Positions 33,293-44,699 of a stretch of 64,000 bases of DNA are shown here, in pieces. Source of the DNA: Terana coerulea (Eukaryota; Basidiomycota; Agaricomycetes; Polyporales; Phanerochaetaceae); contig JAKOGH010000042.1 in the NCBI GenBank assembly GCA_024811115.1, forward strand, positions 1 to 64,000, written 5' to 3'. The first letter of the stretch is position 1. Every line of letters begins with the position of its first letter. Below the pieces are notes generated by a model, which saw nothing but the letters and a program-made list of their open reading frames with translations, was not told the origin of the DNA and did not search any database. The translations under genes were made by a program, and so were the position numbers.

Positions 33293-33762
33293 GAATATAA
33301 GCTTTGCTGGCTTCAGCGAGCGGTCAGTGATATGCTTTTGGGGAAGCCGAAAGGTGTAGTACGAACTGGGTTCCCCGTACTAGTCGTCGTCAGATAACTG
33401 TATCCCTAAGGTGCTATCCAGTCAGGCTCAAGCCAAGCGCACAATAATGTTACACTAACTTCGTTGGCTAAAATGGCATATAATGTGCATATCATTCGCC
33501 GCGCACTGACAGTTGCCTCATTTTAGTACAGTACAGTTGGGATAACTATGCACCTACAGATCGGAATCCGTGCCTGAGCTCGCCCAAGGAGTGCCATTGA
33601 AAGTTGCCCGGAATGTTGTGTCGCGCACTGATACGCTTGCAACACCGTGAGGCCACATAGGTAACAGATGCTCCCGCAGCTCATCCGCGGTGTGCTGCGA
33701 AGCAACACCCTCTAACCGAACCTCGTTCGAGTTAGGAATGGTAACGAAAATATGTTCTGCAG
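33293..33762. other. No supported gene
   Basis: An imperfect palindrome CTAACCGAAC...GTTCGAGTTAG lies at 33,713-33,736. Nothing else seen. Confidence 0.35.
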
Positions 33763-34362
33763 TTAAAATTTAGGTAAGTTGCCAAACACTTCCATGTTGT
33801 AAGGCATTCCACACATACCGGGAACGAATTTGGGAATCGAGTTGGCCCGAGGCCTACTCATCGACCCCGTTCTCTCGCGCGGATTGGACGGCGGCCGGCT
33901 TGATGTCCGTTGAAGCAGCGGAGGCGCCGCTCCCATAGACTCTGACCGGTCATGGTGCCTCTTCTTCATCGCAGACTTGAGAGGTTGTGCCTTTGGGTTG
34001 GGCACCGACATGGACTGACTCCTCCTTGCCTTGGATGCAGGCTCCGGTGGCGGTGGAACGTAGGTATTATAGCGATGCTGCTGGTACATATTCAGAGCAG
34101 GTGGGGGCAGCTCTCTTTCTCTCATGAGCGCAGAGGGAGGCGTATTTCTGTATTCCGAGATGTAGGGCATTTGTGCCCATTGCTCAGCTGTCCACCGAGG
34201 GGGTGGCTGTGCTTGTGCTTGCATTGGCACTGGTCCAGGTACATAGTATGCGTTTGGGGGTAGTAGGCTCCTTGCATGGTGGTGGTTGGACAGATAAGAG
34301 GAGTAACCAGTCAAGACGGGAAGAGGGACGATCATCTCGACTCTGAGTCTAATTCCCTGCAA
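33763..34362 (-). CDS. Pro/Arg/Ser-rich protein, unknown, likely with missing 5' exon
   Basis: A 199-codon frame. Visible are WTAEQWAQMPYISEYRNTPP, a Pro-rich stretch (YNTYVPPPPEPASKARRSQS), a basic patch (SAMKKRHHDRSE), SRPPSNPRERTGSMSRPRAN, and the end VPGMCGMPYNMEVFGNLPKF. The repeated R-x-x-S sites suggest a phosphorylated, mostly disordered protein. The first ~25 residues are less convincing, so the true start may lie in an upstream exon. A minus-strand frame at 34,385-34,573 is a possible source but unproven. I do not recognise the family. Confidence 0.5.
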   Translation of the reverse strand: MQGIRLRVEMIVPLPVLTGYSSYLSNHHHARSLLPPNAYYVPGPVPMQAQAQPPPRWTAEQWAQMPYISEYRNTPPSALMRERELPPPALNMYQQHRYNTYVPPPPEPASKARRSQSMSVPNPKAQPLKSAMKKRHHDRSESMGAAPPLLQRTSSRPPSNPRERTGSMSRPRANSIPKFVPGMCGMPYNMEVFGNLPKF

Positions 34363-34704
34363 CTGTGCGGGAATTACGAGGCGTCTAGAGGACAGAAGAC
34401 CTGCAACGTGTTGAGATGGGAGCCAGATTGGGCGAGCGCATCAAAGCAAAGCATGGCCGGGCGCTGTGGGCAATGCTGGAAGGTGGCGGGCACACGACGA
34501 GCTCGAGTGGGAAGGTAACGACGGCGAGCGAAAGTACGGCGATGACGTTGTGCACGGCGTCGAGATTCACCATGGGCTCGGACGAGATTTGAGCGCGTAA
34601 AGTCTGCTGACTACTGGCGCCTTACGCGAGATTGAACCCGTCCCCAGCAAGTCATTCGGGACTCGAACCTTTACTCTTACCACCGCCCTCCATCCCTTCC
34701 CGAA
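34363..34704. other. Divergent promoter region
   Basis: It lies between the minus-strand Pro-rich gene and plus-strand MPC1. It may hold a 5' exon of the former. Confidence 0.35.
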
Positions 34705-35298
34705 ATGGCTTCCACCTTCTTCCACTGGATCCGCACACCAGCAGCCCGGGAATACTTCTTCAGTGAGCGCCGTTAGCACTGGCCCCGAGATCATGCAACT
34801 GAAAGTACAAAACAGGCACCCATTTCTGGGGACCGGTGTGTCCCGCAAGCTTGCGCTCCTGAAGTTATAACTGAAGCTGAAGGCAGGTTGCGAACTGGGG
34901 CTTGCCTCTGGCAGCGTTGGCAGACTTGAAGAAGGATGAGGAGGTCATCTCCGGCGCAATGACCACGGCTTTGGCCAGCTACTCGTGCGTTGTGCATGCC
35001 CTCACACGATGCGTGATATACTGACCTCAACTTCCGCAGAATGGTCTTCATGCGTTTCGGTATGTTTCTATGCCACTCAAACATCTGACTTACTGACCTC
35101 GATGGTACAGCGTGGCGCGTACAACCCCGGAATTACCTACTCTTCGCGTGCCATGCCACAAATGCTACGGCACAAAGCGTCCAGCTCGGTCGTTTCGCGA
35201 ACTACTGGTACGGGGGAGGTAGAGATGCCAGGCATCCAATCACCTCAGCGGTCGAAACTGCGAAAGACGAGGTGGAGAAGGTTGCAGCCGCAAAGTAA
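34705..35298 (+). CDS. MPC1: Mitochondrial pyruvate carrier subunit 1
   Basis: Five short exons spliced by eye read [20 protein letters not shown], then [58 protein letters not shown] and [16 protein letters not shown], and end in a charged tail ([14 protein letters not shown]). FWGPVANWG, the KK-x-x-E-x-ISG block, [17 protein letters not shown] and the Asn/Gln-rich third helix are the MPC1 signature. MPC1 pairs with MPC2-type subunits in the inner mitochondrial membrane to import pyruvate. Introns are 45-60 nt and all borders restore frame (for example GCCGG-less donor directly after the Pro codon of GP|V). The gene is invisible as one open frame because no exon exceeds ~200 nt. It converges on DNA ligase I, 120 bp away. 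Confidence 0.93.
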
Positions 35299-35418
35299 TC
35301 GTACCATTATCTCGTTAGACTATGCTCGCTGCGTATATCATCCATATCTTACATCAATGGATACCATCCTCATAAATACGGAACATATCCAACACGACTG
35401 TAGCGCCACGGCACCGCT

Positions 35419-38400
35419 TCACCAGAACCCATCGTCGGCGTCGCCTTTGCTCTTCTTGCCGCCCTTGCTCTGAGACAGAACCTGGCGTTCATACATTTCT
35501 GCAATCTAGATTCACGCAGGGTCAGCCTTCTGGGAAACACACAAGAGCGGCAGAACTCGCCTGCTCCGGCCCTGTTGCGTCATCCGCCGCCTTATCCTCC
35601 CTGATACGAATGAACCTGGGGAATCGAAGCGAAATGCCTCTTTCATCCGCCTATCCGGAAAGGCGTTCAGCGTCAGTCATCATACATATAAGGACCCTTG
35701 GCGTACCAGTCCTTGTGCGGCCGTGTATATTGGGCTGAGACTCAAATCCGCTGTTAGGACCTCCCATACGATCTTGGGCTCCAACCAGACATCCGGTTTC
35801 GCACCGCCAATCTTGATGTCTCCTCGGGGCTTCGTCAGCTCGAGCGGCTGCAGGGCCTCGTAGTGGGACTGCAGAGCCTCGTCGCTGAAGCCGGTGCCGA
35901 TTTTGCAAATGGTCTGGTACTCCTCGCCGTCGGCGTCGTAACAGGCGAGCAGGAACGCCCCGTAAACATTTGTGCGCTTGCCCTTGCCGTAGTACGCGCC
36001 CACGACAACCAGGTCTAGGGAGTCGCCCACGCCGGCAAGGTAATCTTTCTTAAGCTATACGGATATCCGGGTGAGCGATCCTAGGATGCGGGACGAAGAA
36101 TGGTAAGTTTCGTACCTTGAGCCAGTTCACGCTGCGACGGCTGGGCTCGTAATGGCTTGCTTCGCTTTCAAGCATCTTCACCATGAGACCCTCGCATCCA
36201 TCCTTGACGGACTCCTCCAGGAACGTCTGAATCTCTTCTGTCGTTTCGCCGTCGGAAGACTTGGCAAATGCGAACTCGCCTTGCACTTCCTGGAAGTGCT
36301 CTCTCAAAAGCTCTCTCCGCTCTGCCAGTGGTTTGTGCAGTAGAGACTGATGAAGCATTGACATTTAGTCAGTATCCCAACTGTGAAAAGACTCACCTCG
36401 CCGTTGAGATAGAGTAGGTCAAAAGGCGAACAAGGATACCCAGACTTCGATGTCTTCCACCTTGACATCTTTCCGCTTCCGACGACTGAGGTCCTGAAAT
36501 GGTTTCAGTTGTCCTGTCTTCCGGTCAATTGCCACTGCCTCCGCATCCAAAACAAATGACTTCGCCGTCGACTTCACACACTGTATAACAAGTCAGACAC
36601 TGCTGTGTGATTGGCCCGGCATACGCACTCGTGGAAGCTGTTCCATAAGGTCAGGATACTTCTTGCTCATGTCTTCCGAGTTTCTGCTGAAAACCGCTAC
36701 TGTGCCATCCTCCAGCTTGTGCACCTGAGCTCGTTCGCCGTCATACTTGTACTCGCACGTGAACTTCTTGCCCTCAAACCGGTCGAGCACCTCTCCGATG
36801 GCCTTCGTCGGCTTGGCGAGCATGGGCTTCAAGGGCACACCCGGCGTGAGTTTGCATCGTTCCCGGAGCTTCGCTGTGCCAACTTCGAGGAGCGCGGGGA
36901 CGACCAGGTCGTATGACGGGAGTTCACTGTACACGGACTTGATGACCTCCGCCGCTTGCTCGAGCTTCTCCGCCAGCTTCTCTTTCGACTGTCGTTTATT
37001 AGCTTCACATAATAGATACTAAGTGACGGTTACGATGGTCAAACAGCTAGAGACAATACCTTTTTCCTGCTCGGCCAGAACAGCGGCGTGCGCTAGCGCC
37101 ACCAGGACAGTTCGCTCTGCATTTCCGATACGAAGCTTGCCTTCCAAGGAACGAATAATGTACTTCGCCTCTTCTCCTTGGCAAGCCGCCAGCAGCTTGG
37201 TGATAATGGACACTTTCTTGTTTTGAGACTTTGATAGGATAGATGAGACTCGGGATGGATGTGTGACATTCTGACAATGACTTACAGAGTGTCCGGTGCT
37301 GGACGCGATCTCTTTCAGGTTGCTGAAGACGAAGGGGACGGTCAAGGGCTTGGGCTTGAACAGCGTCTTTTGGCTGTTCTTCGAATTCTTTGCCACAAGA
37401 CCAAGATCTCCTTCTTTCTTCAAATCCGCTTTGATTGTGGCGATACTACGACCGGTAGATTCCCCTATAGCCTTGAGGAGAAGACTCTCTCCAATACCCA
37501 GTTCGACTCCGACATAGTCCGGGCACAGCTGTTATTGCTGAATCAGTAACGTTAAGGGTAACGTCAAAGAACCATCGCGTACACGGTTGATGCACAAATA
37601 CACAGACTGCAGTAAGGACTGGGTATCTGTCGGAGCACTGCGCTGTATCACAAGCGTTAGGAATGCCGTGAGCAAGGCCGTCTTCTCTAGGCGTTTGGTA
37701 GTAGCTTCGATTAAAGCGAATACTTTGGCTAACGCAGCGTATGGAACACTAAGGCGTGCGTTGGGCTGAGTGGACGTTGTAGTCAATGTACTGAAACGTA
37801 CGGTTGTCCCTCTTTCCAACCGCCTTCGATGTCAACTTGTTGCGTTCGTGCCAGTGCGGCTTCCGCACTAAAAAGTATTCAGCAAGAGCCTTCACTGGAA
37901 GACCCAGAATTTGACTAACTTTCTCGCTGCCTCCTCTTCTTCGATCTCCGATTCGCCTTCAGAGTCGAGCTCCTCTTCAGGTGCCTCGTCACCACTTGCT
38001 GCCGCAGTTGAACTTTCCGCCTCATGCTCCTCTTCCGCAGCTACGGAAGCTTTAGCCTTTGCTTTCCGCATTGGCTGGTTCTTTCTTCATAGGTTTCCCC
38101 TTCACAGCTTTAGCAGGTGGGGTCCTCTTTGCCTTCTTAGCAGTAGCTCGTCGGGGTGGTATTGGCTCTGAATCTTCATCCTCTGACGCTGGAACAGGTT
38201 CAGGCTCAGAGGAGACTGCAGCGCTGTCCAGGTCGGGTATCCGAGCTTCAGCTGAGAACAGTGCTCAGAATCCGTTTCGTTCGGGAAGTGTTGAATGACA
38301 CACCTGCATCCTCGTCATCAGAGGTCACGATGCGACGTCTCTTAGATTTTGGAGGTTCTTCGGAGACTGTGCAGCTACGTCAGAGCGTACTCAAGCTGAG

Positions 38401-38636
38401 GGAATAAACTATACCTTCTGGTTTCGTCGGCACAGGCGACTGCTTTCGTTTCGAACTTTCCCCTGAGATAGGTTAGAAAACGTGGCGTTTTAGCAGACAG
38501 CACGCGTACCTGGTTTGTCTACCTCCATGCCATCATCCTTCGTTTCTTTCTGTTTGACCTCTTTCTTCTTCTTGTTACCCCACATGGCCTCCAGGCTGGA
38601 CTGTTGTGGCGGCGCTGCTTTCGTTCCTTTAGGCAT
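35419..38636 (-). CDS. CDC9: DNA ligase I (ATP-dependent)
   Basis: It seals nicks in lagging-strand replication and excision repair. The N-terminus ([20 protein letters not shown]) has a Q-x-x-L-x-x-x-W element reminiscent of a PCNA-binding box. A long charged, Lys/Glu/Ser-rich linker with a nuclear-type PKSKRRR follows. The DNA-binding domain includes [19 protein letters not shown]. The adenylation domain carries the active-site lysine motif [12 protein letters not shown] (about 36,730-36,760) and [15 protein letters not shown]. The OB-fold has [19 protein letters not shown] and [14 protein letters not shown] final exon ends GDADDGFW. There are at least nine introns. The last intron is awkward: the best-looking donor (CAG|GCGAGT) is out of phase and GTTCTG three bases further on is in phase. 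Start chosen at the first Met of the PCNA-box exon; an upstream leader exon is possible. Confidence 0.93.
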
Positions 38637-39045
38637 ATCGAAGAATTTCCCTGCATTGGCACAAGTTCAATATTTCAAAAGCGTGTATAATGAGTCGAAA
38701 TACCCAGAGTTTGCTGCTTTGACATACGACTGGAAAGGAGGGAGCGTTGTACGCGAAGAAGGGAGAGCGTGTGAGTCGCGACGACGCGTCGTATCGCAGC
38801 AGTCATGCAGCAAGGTCTGATGGGCGCCGGTGACCCAGGAGCCGCCACGGTCACAGCTGTGACAGAGCGCGAGCGCACAAGCGTCTATTTTATGTAGCGC
38901 TTGGGAAAGAGCCTGGCTCGGCCGGCGAACTCCGGGCTGTACAGTTTTGTTCCGGGTGGCTTGCGCCCAGTCTCTCACGTACCAGACTAGTGTAGCGGCC
39001 CCTCGGAAGACGTCTCAATACCACCCCGCCGCCCTCAAGAACAAC
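38637..39045. promoter_or_regulatory. Divergent promoter shared by DNA ligase I and RPS11
   Basis: About 410 bp separates two divergently transcribed growth-related genes. No other gene seen. It contains a palindrome-like CGCGACGACGCGTCG around 38,778-38,792, which includes ACGCGT, the core of the MBF/MluI cell-cycle box typical for fungal replication genes such as CDC9. Confidence 0.45.
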
Positions 39046-39830
39046 ATGGCCGAGCAGGTGCGTAACGAAACTTTGACGTCGTAGGGCGAACTATTGACGG
39101 CGCGATTCATGGCCAATTTTTCAGATTGAGAAGGCGTACCAGAAGCAGCACCTCTTCCAAAACGCGAAGATTCGCGGTGCGTATACGACGTGTTAGAGAA
39201 GGAGGCATAGCGGGGGACTCATGAAAGATGTTGGAATTTGCTGTGGTATCTAGGTGGAAAGAAGGTTTCGACTAAGGAGAAGCGGTGGTACAAGGACGTC
39301 GGTCTCGGATTCAAGACTCCTTCGGAGGCAGTCAGCGGCACATACATCGGTACGCCTATGCCTTTACTCTTGAATGCATTCCCTCAATGCTAAAAGCAGT
39401 CTGAACGCGCACAGACAAGAAGTGCCCATTCACTGGTGATGTCTCCATCCGTGGCCGTATCCTGACCGGCCGTGTCGTTTCTACCAAAATGACCCGTACC
39501 CTCGTCATTCGTCGGGATTACCTTCATTACATCCCCAAGTACAGTGCGTATGAAGGAACATCTGGAGCCGCGAGTAGCCACTTACTTTGTCTATCTCCTC
39601 AGACCGTTACGAGAAGCGTCACAAGAACTTGGCGGCGCATGTTTCGCCCGCATTCCGTGTCGAGGTCGGCGACATTGTGACTGTTGGTAAGTAGCCACTT
39701 TGGACTACACTTGGAGTGGTCCGCTGAATTCCGTCCAGGCCAGTGCCGACCATTGTCGAAGACTGTCCGGTTCAACGTCCTGCGGGTGGCGAAGAACAAG
39801 GCGGCGGCGAAGACCTTCGGCAAGTTCTGA
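39046..39830 (+). CDS. RPS11: 40S ribosomal protein S11 (uS17)
   Basis: Six exons read [100 protein letters not shown] and [20 protein letters not shown], ending [13 protein letters not shown]. This is the complete eukaryotic uS17, a primary 18S rRNA-binding protein of the small subunit, at normal length. All junctions are canonical. The first exon is only 12 nt (ATGGCCGAGCAG), common in fungal ribosomal protein genes. It is transcribed away from DNA ligase I. Confidence 0.96.
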
Positions 39831-40430
39831 ACGGATTCTTTGTAGTCCGTGGTCTGAGAGGGGCGAGTGCTGCGGCAGCGATGCTATGTGTTTTTATTCT
39901 GCTTTCGTACCCATGTTCTGTATGCATGCATCAAAATAACCATTACGCCAAGCACGGATTCGTTTGGATGCGCTCTTGCAATACCATGCGCTGTGAGGGC
40001 ATGGTCTAGAATCTCGGTTTTATGATTCAAGAGTAGCGTCAGAGCGGAATCAGTGTAGATTATAATCACAAAGCGACCAATGACTGACCAATGGCAAAGT
40101 CCGAGCAAACATCAACCAACAAGGAACGCATTGCATGTGTGGTGCTCGAGACCTCTTGGCGTCCCCCAGTCGCTGATTGTCTGTGTTAACGACGATCTCG
40201 ACGACGGCGACGACGCTTTCCACGACGCTCAACGACTAGGACATCCTTACTTGACATCTATTTCATCCTGTTAGGAACCCACGCTTACATCGCCGCGTAC
40301 GCCAACTAAGCCGAGACTTTGGCCCAAGCTGGCGCCCACACTTCTCTCCGTATTCGCCTCCAGGCTCTCGAGGTCACGACCGCAGTCTCCTCAGCCAGGT
40401 TCACCCTCCTCCTCATCGCAGGGCCTTCCC
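39831..40430. other. Intergenic DNA and leader of the phosphatase gene
   Basis: No supported gene; short frames around 40,080-40,274 lack support. Confidence 0.4.
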
Positions 40431-42092
40431 ATGGGCCAACAGCAGTCCAAAAAGTCCAAGAAGAGTGGGAAAGACAAGGAGAAGGACGCTGACTCGTCAA
40501 CGCCTCCTGAGGCGACCGACGCCAATGATTCCACCCCGGCAGGCAGCCTCTCGCGGGCAACTGCAACGCCGCTCGCAGGTTCAGGACCCCTGGCAAATGG
40601 GGCACATCCAGATGTACCACCTATACAAGTCAACGCCCCTGACGGCGGCACCGTCATGCCCAACGGCAGCGGGTCAAGACCGCCTGGCGATTCACCCATC
40701 ACCAACTCCCCTAACCCGACACGCTCAGACCCTACGTTGTCCTCGTCACCGTCCTCGTCACCAGTCGCTGGACATAAGCCGGCGCCGCTCGATATACCTG
40801 TCACCCAGACTATCCTCGCAAACTCATTGTCGCCCGCGGGGGTGCCGACTCCTGGCTCCACCAACAGTTTCTCAGTCGGAGACGCAAGCTATGCTGGCAA
40901 CGGCGGGGCTCTGAAGGGTGGAAACAAGGGCTATACAGCTCGATATTGATGACATGATTCAACGCTTGCTCGATGTTGGTTACACCGGCAAGGTCAGCAA
41001 GTCCCTCTGTCTCAAGAACACGGAGATCACTGCTATATGCCAAGCTGCTCGAGAGGTATTCCTCAGCCAACCGACCCTCATCGAGCTCTCGCCGCCGGTC
41101 AAGATCGTTGGTGACGTTCACGGGCAGTACTCCGACCTCATACGACTGTTCGAGATGTGCGGCTTCCCCCCTGCCGCGAATTACCTGTTCCTTGGCGACT
41201 ACGTCGACCGGGGTAAACAGAGTCTCGAGACCATCCTTCTCCTGCTTTGCTACAAGATCAAATACCCGGAGAACTTCTTCCTGCTACGAGGAAACCACGA
41301 GTGCGCGAACGTGACGAGAGGTGAGCGCTTACGTACCTATCTGCATTGTTGATGCTGACGCTTTCATAGTTTACGGCTTTTATGACGAGTGCAAACGGCG
41401 GTGTAACATCAAGACGTGGAAGACGTTCATCGACGTGTTCAACTGCCTCCCAATTGCAGCCATTGTCGCTTCGAAAATATTCTGCGTACACGGCGGTTTA
41501 TCACCCTCGCTGCATCACATGGACGACATCAAGCGCATACAGCGACCCACAGATGTTCCGGACTACGGTCTGCTGAACGATCTGCTCTGGTCCGACCCGT
41601 CAGACACGGCAGCAGACTGGGAGGACAATGAGCGAGGGGTCAGTTACTGCTTTGGAAAGTCAATCATCAACGACTTCTTGGTCCGGTACGACATGGATCT
41701 CATATGCCGAGCGCATATGGTCGTAGAGGATGGCTATGAGTTCTGGAATGATCGGACGTTGGTGACGGTATTCAGCGCGCCAAATTACTGTGGAGGTACG
41801 TCTCGTTTCCTTTAATGACGTACGTCGGGTTCCTGAATGCCGCCTGTAGAATTCGACAATTACGGTGCATGCATGAGGTATGTCGGTGTTGTACATGCCT
41901 AGCCCCCATCTCATTGTTTTGCCACAGTGTTTCCGAAGAGCTGCTCTGTGCGTTCGAGTTGCTCAAACCTCTGGATGGCCCCGCTCTTCGGAAAGAAATG
42001 ACCAAGGCTAAACGGAAGAGGTACGAGATGTATCCTATGACTCATGTGGCGTCTGCTTACACAGCCTTAGCATGATGGCCACGACGACTTAG
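40431..42092 (+). CDS. PPZ1: PPZ-type serine/threonine protein phosphatase
   Basis: The N-terminus [18 protein letters not shown] matches a myristoylation signal (Gly2, Ser6, following lysines) as in yeast Ppz1. It is followed by a ~140-residue Ser/Pro/Asn-rich disordered arm. The PP1-like catalytic domain starts [20 protein letters not shown]. It has all metal and phosphate motifs: GDVHGQY, GDYVDRG, RGNHE, HGGLSP, a histidine in [10 protein letters not shown] and SAPNYCG. The end is [13 protein letters not shown] after a 44-nt intron. PPZ enzymes control potassium and sodium homeostasis, cell wall integrity and cell cycle, and in yeast are inhibited by Hal3. The intron joining arm and domain (about 40,880-40,943) uses a weak GTCGGA donor; it is inferred from the frame change. 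Confidence 0.9.
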
Positions 42093-42672
42093 CTGTTTAC
42101 CTAAATTATTCGAGGACTTATACGATTATAGTTTCGAGGAGTTGGACCGGAGCTGTGCGGTTGACTGGGCTGTCGACTACGCGCAAGTTTGTAGGATGTG
42201 ACTGTGACAGACCAATACGAGGTCAACGCGGACTATCATCTCTCGGTCTCGAGGATACCTTTCTCTTCTCATTTATGTCCTTCTATCTCGCGCAGGTCCT
42301 CCGTCCCATCTTCGCATCATCCTACCGCGCATCCATTTCCACTCGTTCCCACTACGCAACCTTCCGCTGTCTTCATCTCTGTCCTGCATCACGTAACTCA
42401 CTCGAGGGCATCCGTCTCGTGTTTTTCTATCGTCGATCACCTTTACCTTTGTGCTATAGCTACAACTGTTCGAGTACTCTTTCTCAATGTGGTTCTCCGC
42501 ATGCGAATACCTTCTTTGCACATCACCTTCTCGGGATTCATCAGACATCCAATATACATATAATAATATACGCACTATATCTGGATACACTGAGAAGTGT
42601 AGAATGGAAATTGATATGCAACTTAGTTTGAAGTATGACAAACATTGGATCTGTACGTATACAGAGACAAAA
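42093..42672. other. Convergent 3' regions
   Basis: No supported gene; short frames in all phases only. Confidence 0.4.
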
Positions 42673-44083
42673 CTAGCGTCTCCGTAGCATATCCCAGGCA
42701 AGAACGCCGAATGCCACCACAATCGCGCCCGATCCAAGGAGACTCCAGGGTGTGACAGACTGAGCACCATCTCCAAACGCAATATCAGAGAGGAAGACAA
42801 GGACTATCGTAAGCAAGTTGCCCACGGATGTCACAACCGGACCCCATAATCCCAGCAGAATCTACAATCGACGCCAATTCAGCACAGCGGACATAAGCGG
42901 AAAGAAGGGAAGACAGACCATGAGCCCGGAATTGAAGATGACCCCGCTCAGAGCAATTCCCGCTATTACTGATATCGTCGTAATGTCGGTCGGTAGCCGG
43001 AACGGTTCCATTCCAGTGTAATGAAGGATAGGGAGCGGTATCCAAAGTAGGACAAGCGTGCACACGCCAATAGCAGATGTAAGGGCGTTGGCGTACAGCG
43101 CGAAGGGCGGGGGTACACCATTTCGGGTTTATCGAAGACGGGCATCTCTGCGAAGTCTTCTGCTGGGCCTACTATGGGTTCGTACCCCCAGGTATCGGTT
43201 CTACCTCTCCATCCACGTGGGTCGGTAGCGCAGCGCACATCTTGTATAGGACCTGGTAGACTCCGTATACAATTGACGCGACCAGAGTGAGCATGTCTCC
43301 GACGAAGGCTGCCTTGGCCGCCGCAATCTGGACATCCGTCTCTTTGTCTTGTGGTTTGCTGCTGCTGCCATAGACCACGGCCGCGGCACCAACCGTCGCG
43401 AGTACGACGGAGGCTAGGCGAATAGGCTCCCATTTCAACCCAAAGAGCTTGACGGTCAAAATATACGCGAAGAAGGCGTTCGTGTTCCAAAGCGCGGTAA
43501 CATCGGATAGTCTGCGGTGGATGCATACAGTCCATTAGTTCGCGTGGGATGCACAGTGAGAGTAAAGCCTTGACGCACGGTGCTAGTGTTACTGCTACGA
43601 ACCATAGTAAGGAGGGAACTGCAACTGAAACGGCAAGGATGGTGACTAGACGTATGAAGCCCCAGAGCGGGAAGGAGTGAGACTTGTCGAAATATGTGGC
43701 AGATATATGCTCTGAGAGTGCAAATCGAAGACCTCTATAGATGGCGCGTGGAGAATCCTTTGAGGTAACCGTGAGGAGAAGAAAATGTAGTGGACACATT
43801 ATCGCAAATGCGGAGTGTACGATATAGCTGAAGAATTTTCGGTATTGAGAGTGCTCAACATGAGCGTTGACAGATAGATACTCACAATACAAAATAGGGT
43901 TTCCTGAACCCGAGATCGGTTTGAACATACTGCATGAAGAGACTTCAGTAGCGAGGATTGAATTGAGTCATCAGAGTGTCGTACCTGAGTCAATTCACTC
44001 TCGACCACGAAGGCGACTAAAGCAAGGACGAAAAGTAGTACTGCCCATTTTCCGCCTGCAGGCGGGTGGGCAAGATTAGACAT
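42673..44083 (-). CDS. Drug/metabolite transporter (EamA/SLC35F-like), with two frame breaks
   Basis: The start MSNLAHPPAGGKWAVLLFVL is followed by about ten hydrophobic helices, among them LWGFIRLVTILAVSVAVPSL, WNTNAFFAYILTVKLFGLKW, LASVVLATVGAAAVVYGSSS, FVGDMLTLVASIVYGVYQVL, GVCTLVLLWIPLPILHYTG, ISVIAGIALSGVIFNSGLMV and SLLGSGAIVVAFGVLAWDML. The two EamA repeats and the central acidic loop (AEDFAEMPVFDKPEM) fit fungal SLC35F-type membrane transporters, whose substrates are mostly unknown. Between helices 5 and 6 the frame changes twice, at a five-base G run and a five-base C run on the coding strand (plus-strand 43,184-43,188 and 43,109-43,113), with no usable intron. Either two 1-nt deletions inactivated it, or these are homopolymer sequencing errors. 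Everything else looks intact. Confidence 0.75.
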
Positions 44084-44309
44084 GTGAAGGCCGTAAGAGT
44101 AAGGATATGGTGTTCAAGTTATGGTGTAGGCTTCATCGGCGGTCTGGGTAAGAGTGCATGTAAGGCTTGTGGATGGCTGTGGGCGTAAGAGGAAAGCTTG
44201 TTGCCGACCTCGCCGTAATGATGGCCACGTGGCCACGTTCCGCACCGGCGCCGAGGTCCTCTCAAGTGTTCAGCTCAACACAAACGACAACGTTCACGAA
44301 CGGTCCACC

Positions 44310-44628
44310 ATGTTCCGCTCACTCCTAGCGTCTTCAAGGCCTCTGCTGACTCGCTTCAGAGCTGCGTCACTTCCCCATACACATGTTCACCCGCACCCGC
44401 ACCCTCCCACTCATGTTACGCTCCCGAACGCGCAGGCACCCTTCCTCGCCCGGGGCATGAAAGTACGGTCGTCGGTCAAGGTTATGTGTGGCGGATGTGC
44501 CGTTGTGAGGAGGAAGGGTCGCATTTACATCACATGCTCAAGGAATCCTAAGCACAAGCAGGTGCGTCTTAGTCTGTTTAACGGCGGTGTATATCAATCA
44601 GCTCACAATATAACAGCGCCAGGGTTAA
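44310..44628 (+). CDS. Mitochondrial ribosomal protein bL36m
   Basis: A mitochondrial-type leader ([20 protein letters not shown], then a His/Pro-rich linker) is followed by the complete bacterial-type L36: [35 protein letters not shown], and, after an intron of about 53 nt, RQG and stop. The CGGC, the later Cys and His are the zinc ligands of bL36, which lies in the large subunit near the GTPase-associated centre. The yeast orthologue is RTC6. The last exon codes for only three residues plus stop. It converges on dihydrofolate reductase, 71 bp away. Confidence 0.92.
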
Positions 44629-44699
44629 TATGCCAGAAATGCCAGCCCTCTGCATGCCTGTAGGAAATGTGATAGTTGACCCCACACACCTCCGCCACC

